Positions 6,341 to 9,358 of a DNA stretch of 9,358 nucleotides are shown piece after piece (position 1 is the first letter of the stretch; every line of letters starts with the position of its first letter). The stretch is from an uncultured Subdoligranulum sp. (lineage in GTDB: Bacteria > Bacillota_A > Clostridia > Oscillospirales > Ruminococcaceae): the NCBI RefSeq assembly GCF_937890665.1, contig NZ_CALADU010000270.1, forward strand, positions 1-9,358, read 5' to 3'. Below the pieces are notes generated by a model that made no database searches, was not told where the DNA came from, and saw only the letters and a list, made by a program, of their open reading frames with translations. The position numbers and the translations under genes were made by a program.

Positions 6341-6376
6341 CACGCCGCGCCTTCCTTTGAAGGTGCGGCGTGTTTT
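6341..6376 (+). terminator. Intrinsic terminator of the glycan operon
   Basis: CACGCCGC (6341-6348) pairs with GCGGCGTG (6365-6372), continued by a G-T wobble and CCTTC (6350-6354)/GAAGG (6359-6363) around a CTTT loop. TTTT (6373-6376) follows. It lies 26 bases after the last gene of the operon. Confidence 0.9.
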
Positions 6377-6456
6377 GCCGCAAAAAGAAACGTGCCTTCT
6401 TCACAAAGTTTGCCCTTTTGGCGAAAAATTCCGTAGAAGATCCAGTAAAATGGTTC

Positions 6457-6485
6457 TGGACAACTAAGGCAAAGTGAAGTATAAT
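6457..6485 (+). promoter_or_regulatory. Near-consensus promoter, TGGACA-N17-TATAAT
   Basis: TGGACA (6457-6462) and a perfect TATAAT (6480-6485) are 17 bases apart. The start would be near 6492. This is the strongest promoter in the window and suggests constitutive sigma-A expression of the wall-protein gene, with an 80-base leader. Confidence 0.75.
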
Positions 6486-6524
6486 AAGCCGGAACCGTGA
6501 ACGGTTATCGAAAAATTGTCTGGG

Positions 6525-6556
6525 GTGCCTGCCCTTTGCGGGGCCGGCACTTTCTT
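6525..6556 (+). promoter_or_regulatory. Leader hairpin, attenuator-like, before the 3D-domain gene
   Basis: GTGCC (6525-6529) pairs with GGCAC (6546-6550) and GCCC (6531-6534) with GGGC (6541-6544), around a TTTGCG loop. TTTCTTT follows. The hairpin lies between the promoter and the ribosome binding site, 21 bases before the ATG, so it could terminate early or influence ribosome access. I found no recognisable riboswitch core. Confidence 0.4.
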
Positions 6557-6571
6557 TGTGAGGAAAATCAT

Positions 6572-7714
6572 ATGCCTTTATCCGTAAAAACCAAAGAGCA
6601 TATCCGTCGTCGGATGGAGCTGGAACTGCCCAAGTGGGGGACGCTGTTGGGCGGCGCTTTGGCGCTGGGATTGGCCATTGCCTTTACCTCCCAGTCGCTC
6701 CACTTTGTGGTGGTCAGCGACACCCACGGCGGCAGTGTGCGCATCCTGACCAGTTCGGACAGCGAGGAAGTCTTGCTGGCGCAAACCGATACTCCGCCGC
6801 TGGGAGAACATGATGAGATTGTCTGGTCACAGATCGCAGACGGGGAACAGATGCAGGTACTGCGGGCCTATACGGTGCCGGTGACGGCAGACGGTGAAAC
6901 CCATGAGGTGATCACCACCGGAGCGACCGCCGCTGAACTGCTGGCTGGGCTGGGCATCACCTATGATGAGGACGATTGGGTGACCCCTGCGGCCGACGAG
7001 GTGGTGACCGAGGGCAGCAGCCTGACGCTCCAACGCGTGGAATATGTGGAGTATACCGAAGAGGTGGTGGTTCCGACAGAGCGGCAGGAAATCCCCACCA
7101 GCCTGTTCTACCGGGATGAAGACGAAACGATGGTCCTGCAAGAGGGCAGCGATGGATTGGATACCGTGACCTGGCGGGACGTCTATCTGGATGGTGTCTG
7201 GTCTGAAAAGCAGGAGGTAGAGCGCATTACACAGGTGGAAATGGTGCCCACTGTCGTCAAGGTCTACGGGGAAGAAACCCCCGTCTCCTCCTTTGTGGGA
7301 CCGGAGATCGTGGACGGGGTTCCGTCGGAGGGCGTGACCGAGACCTACACCGGGCAGCGCTCCACCGGATATTCGGCCTCCGCCACGGCGAAAGGCGCCA
7401 GCGGCCGCCGGCTGACCTACGGCACGGTGGCGGTGGATCCTTCCATTATTCCCTACGGGACGCTGCTGTACATTACCAGCGATGATGGAAAATTTGTCTA
7501 CGGCTATGCCTATGCGGCGGACACCGGCACGGCATTGATGACGGGGCATGCCTTTGTGGACCTCTATTACCAGACCTATGAAGAGTCGGTGGAGAGCGCT
7601 GTGATTCCGGTGACGGTCTACGTGATTGACGACGCGGTAGCGGCGCAGTATGAGGAGCAAAACGACGAGATCATGGAAATGTTGCTGGCGGAAGCCGAGG
7701 AGGAAGCCTCCTGA
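6572..7714 (+). CDS. Membrane-anchored wall hydrolase with G5 and 3D domains (YabE-like)
   Basis: A probable peptidoglycan-cleaving protein of the YabE/Sps/RpfB-related group. Order: a basic N-terminus, one hydrophobic segment (about 24-40) acting as anchor or uncleaved signal, a DUF348-like ubiquitin-type domain (about 100-155; HEVITTGATAAELLAGLGI), a G5 region (about 160-235) and a C-terminal 3D domain (266-352). The three aspartates that name the 3D domain are visible in VAVDPSIIPYGT (D289), AADTG (D317) and FVDLY (D330); this barrel is related to MltA lytic transglycosylases. A glutamate-rich tail ends the 380 residues. I chose the ATG at 6572 because AGGA (6561-6564) lies 7 bases before it. 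Longer in-frame starts would cross the leader hairpin. It is transcribed alone from 6457-6485, toward a convergent operon. Confidence 0.88.
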   Translation: MPLSVKTKEHIRRRMELELPKWGTLLGGALALGLAIAFTSQSLHFVVVSDTHGGSVRILTSSDSEEVLLAQTDTPPLGEHDEIVWSQIADGEQMQVLRAYTVPVTADGETHEVITTGATAAELLAGLGITYDEDDWVTPAADEVVTEGSSLTLQRVEYVEYTEEVVVPTERQEIPTSLFYRDEDETMVLQEGSDGLDTVTWRDVYLDGVWSEKQEVERITQVEMVPTVVKVYGEETPVSSFVGPEIVDGVPSEGVTETYTGQRSTGYSASATAKGASGRRLTYGTVAVDPSIIPYGTLLYITSDDGKFVYGYAYAADTGTALMTGHAFVDLYYQTYEESVESAVIPVTVYVIDDAVAAQYEEQNDEIMEMLLAEAEEEAS

Positions 7715-7727
7715 TCGCGAAACAACA

Positions 7728-7764
7728 AAAAAGCAGGAAAGACATCTGTCTTTCCTGCTTTTTG
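7728..7764. terminator. Bidirectional terminator between convergent units
   Basis: Bases 7728-7743 pair perfectly with 7748-7763 (16 bp) around ATCT. The stem begins with A5 and ends with T5, so it has a T-run on both strands. It lies 13 bases after the wall-protein gene and 40 bases past the end of buk, and can serve both. Confidence 0.93.
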
Positions 7765-7803
7765 TAGTTTACAACGGGGGAGAGGGCTCCTTCGCGGAGC
7801 CTC

Positions 7804-8871
7804 TTAGTATTCTTTGGCCTGCTCTTCGCCGGTAACGACGCGCAGGGCGCCCTGACAGAGCGCCAACAGCTCGTCTTCACCGGGGTAAACGGTGATGGGC
7901 GCGATGAAGCCCAGATACTTCTCCAGAATCTCGCGGGTGTAGGCACTGTAAGCGATGCCGCCGGTCAGGATGATCTGATCCACCTTGCCGCACAGCACGG
8001 CAGCCATAGCGCCGGCATCCTTGGCGATCTGATAGTAGAAAGCATCCTGCACCAGCTTGGCCTCGGCATTGCCCTCGTCCACCATCTTGGACACCACGCG
8101 GGCATCGTTGGTGTGCAGATAGGCGTTGAAACCACCGTTGCCGCAGATCTTTTTGTAGACCTCCTGCTGGGTGTACTTGCCGCTGAAGCACATCTTGACC
8201 AGATCGCCCACAGGCACGGTGCCGCTGCGCTCGGGGCTGAAGCAGCCCTCACCGTCCAGAATGTTGTTGACATCCACCACCTGACCGTGGTCATGGGCGC
8301 CTACGGATACGCCGCCGCCCATGTGAATGACGATGAGGTTCAGATCCTCGTACCGCTTGCCGTTTTCTTTGGCAAAACGGCGGGCCACGGCCTTCTGGTT
8401 CAGGGCGTGGAAGATGGAGCGGCGGGGCAGCTCGGGCATACCGGACAGCCGGGCCTTGTCGGTGAGCTCATCCACCACGACGGGGTCCACGATGTAGCTG
8501 GGAATGCCCAGCGCATCGCCGATCTCACGGGCCAAAATGCCGCCCAGATTGGAGGCGTGCTGGCCCTGTACACCGGCCTTCAGGTCGGCCAGCAGGGCAT
8601 CGCTGACAGCGTAGGTGCCGCCGGGAATGGGCTTGAGCAGGCCGCCGCGGCCCACGATAACGTTCAGCGTTTTGGGATCGCAGTTCTTCTCTTTCAGGAA
8701 GTCCAGAATGATCTCCTTGCGGAAGTCTTTCTGGTCGATGACGCTGGCGTACTTGGCAATCTCTTCGGTGGGATGGCGCAGGGTTTCCTCGAACAGCAGG
8801 GTCTCGTCCTCGAACACGCCTACCTTAGTGGAGGTGGAACCGGGATTGATGACCAACGTTTTGATGGACAT
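7804..8871 (-). CDS. buk: Butyrate kinase
   Basis: Catalyses butyryl phosphate + ADP to butyrate + ATP (EC 2.7.2.7), the last, energy-yielding step of the phosphotransbutyrylase route, in the cytosol. The 355 residues are the normal length for this acetate/propionate kinase-like (ASKHA) family. Seen: the phosphate-binding NPGSTSTK (9-16), [13 protein letters not shown] (73-85), HASNLG (105-110), DPVVVDE (129-135), HALNQK (155-160), the adenosine/phosphate loop [11 protein letters not shown] (183-193) and LTGGIAYS (302-309). An AAAGGAG site (complement of 8880-8886) lies 8 bases before the ATG. It follows ptb after 27 bases on the same strand, so they are co-transcribed. Branched-chain fatty-acid kinase activity is possible in this family but butyrate is the likeliest substrate. 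Confidence 0.95.
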   Translation of the reverse strand: MSIKTLVINPGSTSTKVGVFEDETLLFEETLRHPTEEIAKYASVIDQKDFRKEIILDFLKEKNCDPKTLNVIVGRGGLLKPIPGGTYAVSDALLADLKAGVQGQHASNLGGILAREIGDALGIPSYIVDPVVVDELTDKARLSGMPELPRRSIFHALNQKAVARRFAKENGKRYEDLNLIVIHMGGGVSVGAHDHGQVVDVNNILDGEGCFSPERSGTVPVGDLVKMCFSGKYTQQEVYKKICGNGGFNAYLHTNDARVVSKMVDEGNAEAKLVQDAFYYQIAKDAGAMAAVLCGKVDQIILTGGIAYSAYTREILEKYLGFIAPITVYPGEDELLALCQGALRVVTGEEQAKEY

Positions 8872-8898
8872 GGTATCGTCTCCTTTTCTTTGGGTGTC

Positions 8899-9358
8899 TT
8901 ATTCCGCCTGCAGGCCTGCCGCAACAACGGCTGCCAGCGCGATGGAGTTGACCTTGGTCTGGAAAGAGTCCGAACGGCTGGTCAGGATGGCGGGCACCTT
9001 GGTGCCGGTCAGGATGCAGCCATTTTTGCACTCGGCGGTGTGTACCAGCGTCTTGTAGACCAAGTTGCCGGCCTGAATGTCGGGGAAGAGCAGGATGTCG
9101 GCGTGGCCGGCAGCAGGGCGATCCTGCGCACCCTTGTGGGCGGCAGCTTCGGGATCGATGGCAATGTCCATCGACAGGGGGCCATCCACCACACAACCGG
9201 TGATCTTGCCTTCCTCGTTCATCTTGCGCAGTTCGTCAGCATCCACGGTGCAAGGCATCTTGGGGTTGACCACTTCCACGGCGGCCAGCGGTGCCACCTT
9301 CGGGCATTCCACGCCGCAGGCATGGGCCACAGCCACGGTGTTCTCGATGATATGGACC
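8899..9358 (-). CDS. ptb: Phosphate butyryltransferase, C-terminal half (runs off the edge)
   Basis: Converts butyryl-CoA + phosphate to butyryl phosphate + CoA (EC 2.3.1.19) and hands the product to the kinase encoded next. About 152 C-terminal residues of the usual ~300 lie in the window; the frame stays open to base 9358 and the start is outside. The PTA_PTB (PF01515) pattern is clear: VECPKVAPLAAVEVVNPKMP, then DGPLSMDIAI, ADILLFPDIQAGNLVYK and the C-terminal SRSDSFQTK, which lie in the CoA/phosphate-binding domain. A phosphate acetyltransferase is the main alternative, but the adjacent butyrate kinase and the motif details favour ptb. The promoter of the operon must lie to the right of the window. 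Confidence 0.92.
   Translation of the reverse strand, partial: VHIIENTVAVAHACGVECPKVAPLAAVEVVNPKMPCTVDADELRKMNEEGKITGCVVDGPLSMDIAIDPEAAAHKGAQDRPAAGHADILLFPDIQAGNLVYKTLVHTAECKNGCILTGTKVPAILTSRSDSFQTKVNSIALAAVVAAGLQAE

Noticed and set aside
6497..6571. GTG at 6497 as an earlier start of the 3D-domain gene
   Set aside because: It lies within a few bases of the predicted transcription start and would translate through the leader hairpin. The ATG at 6572 has its own AGGA site.
1..9358. CRISPR array, complete insertion sequence or dedicated defence operon
   Set aside because: I see no spaced direct repeats, no transposase or integrase gene and no recognisable defence module; only the parA fragment and its unknown neighbour hint at mobile DNA.

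Overview
The window looks like the chromosome of a low-GC-phylum (Firmicutes) gut anaerobe of the Oscillospiraceae/Ruminococcaceae type. The support is a ptb-buk butyrate operon, a Firmicutes-style G5/3D-domain wall protein, strong AGGAGG ribosome binding sites, sigma-A-like promoters and moderately GC-rich genes. A closer placement (for example near Subdoligranulum, Gemmiger or Faecalibacterium) is only a guess. I see no dedicated defence system or CRISPR array. The most unusual items are a broken gene, a deletion or insertion scar and several structured intergenic RNAs.

Layout. (1) Bases 1-872 are a scar of mobile DNA. A GC-rich parA, typical of conjugative elements or plasmids, is cut just before its Walker B strand and joined near base 420 to an AT-rich 3' fragment of an unrelated, unrecognised gene. 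(2) Bases 873-1613 hold no convincing gene, but contain promoter-like sequences and two strong hairpins. (3) Bases 1614-2984 encode an NCS2 (AzgA/PbuG-type) purine permease with its own promoter. (4) Bases 2985-3213 hold no gene but can fold into a long, bulged, 6S-RNA-like rod followed by a very strong intrinsic terminator.

(5) Bases 3236-6376 form one transcription unit: an extended -10 promoter, a roughly 190-base structured leader, three genes and a terminator. The genes are a GT2 glycosyltransferase, a Caps_synth (PF05704) sugar transferase interrupted by a single in-frame TAG, and an MptE-like/GT42-like protein. Together they probably decorate a capsular or cell-wall glycan. The TAG would truncate the second enzyme by 50 codons unless it is read through or is a sequencing error.

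(6) Bases 6457-7714 contain a near-consensus promoter, a leader hairpin and a membrane-anchored wall hydrolase with DUF348-like, G5 and 3D regions. A 16-bp bidirectional terminator separates it from (7), the convergent butyrate operon on the minus strand: ptb (running off the right edge) followed by buk, which convert butyryl-CoA to butyrate with ATP formation.
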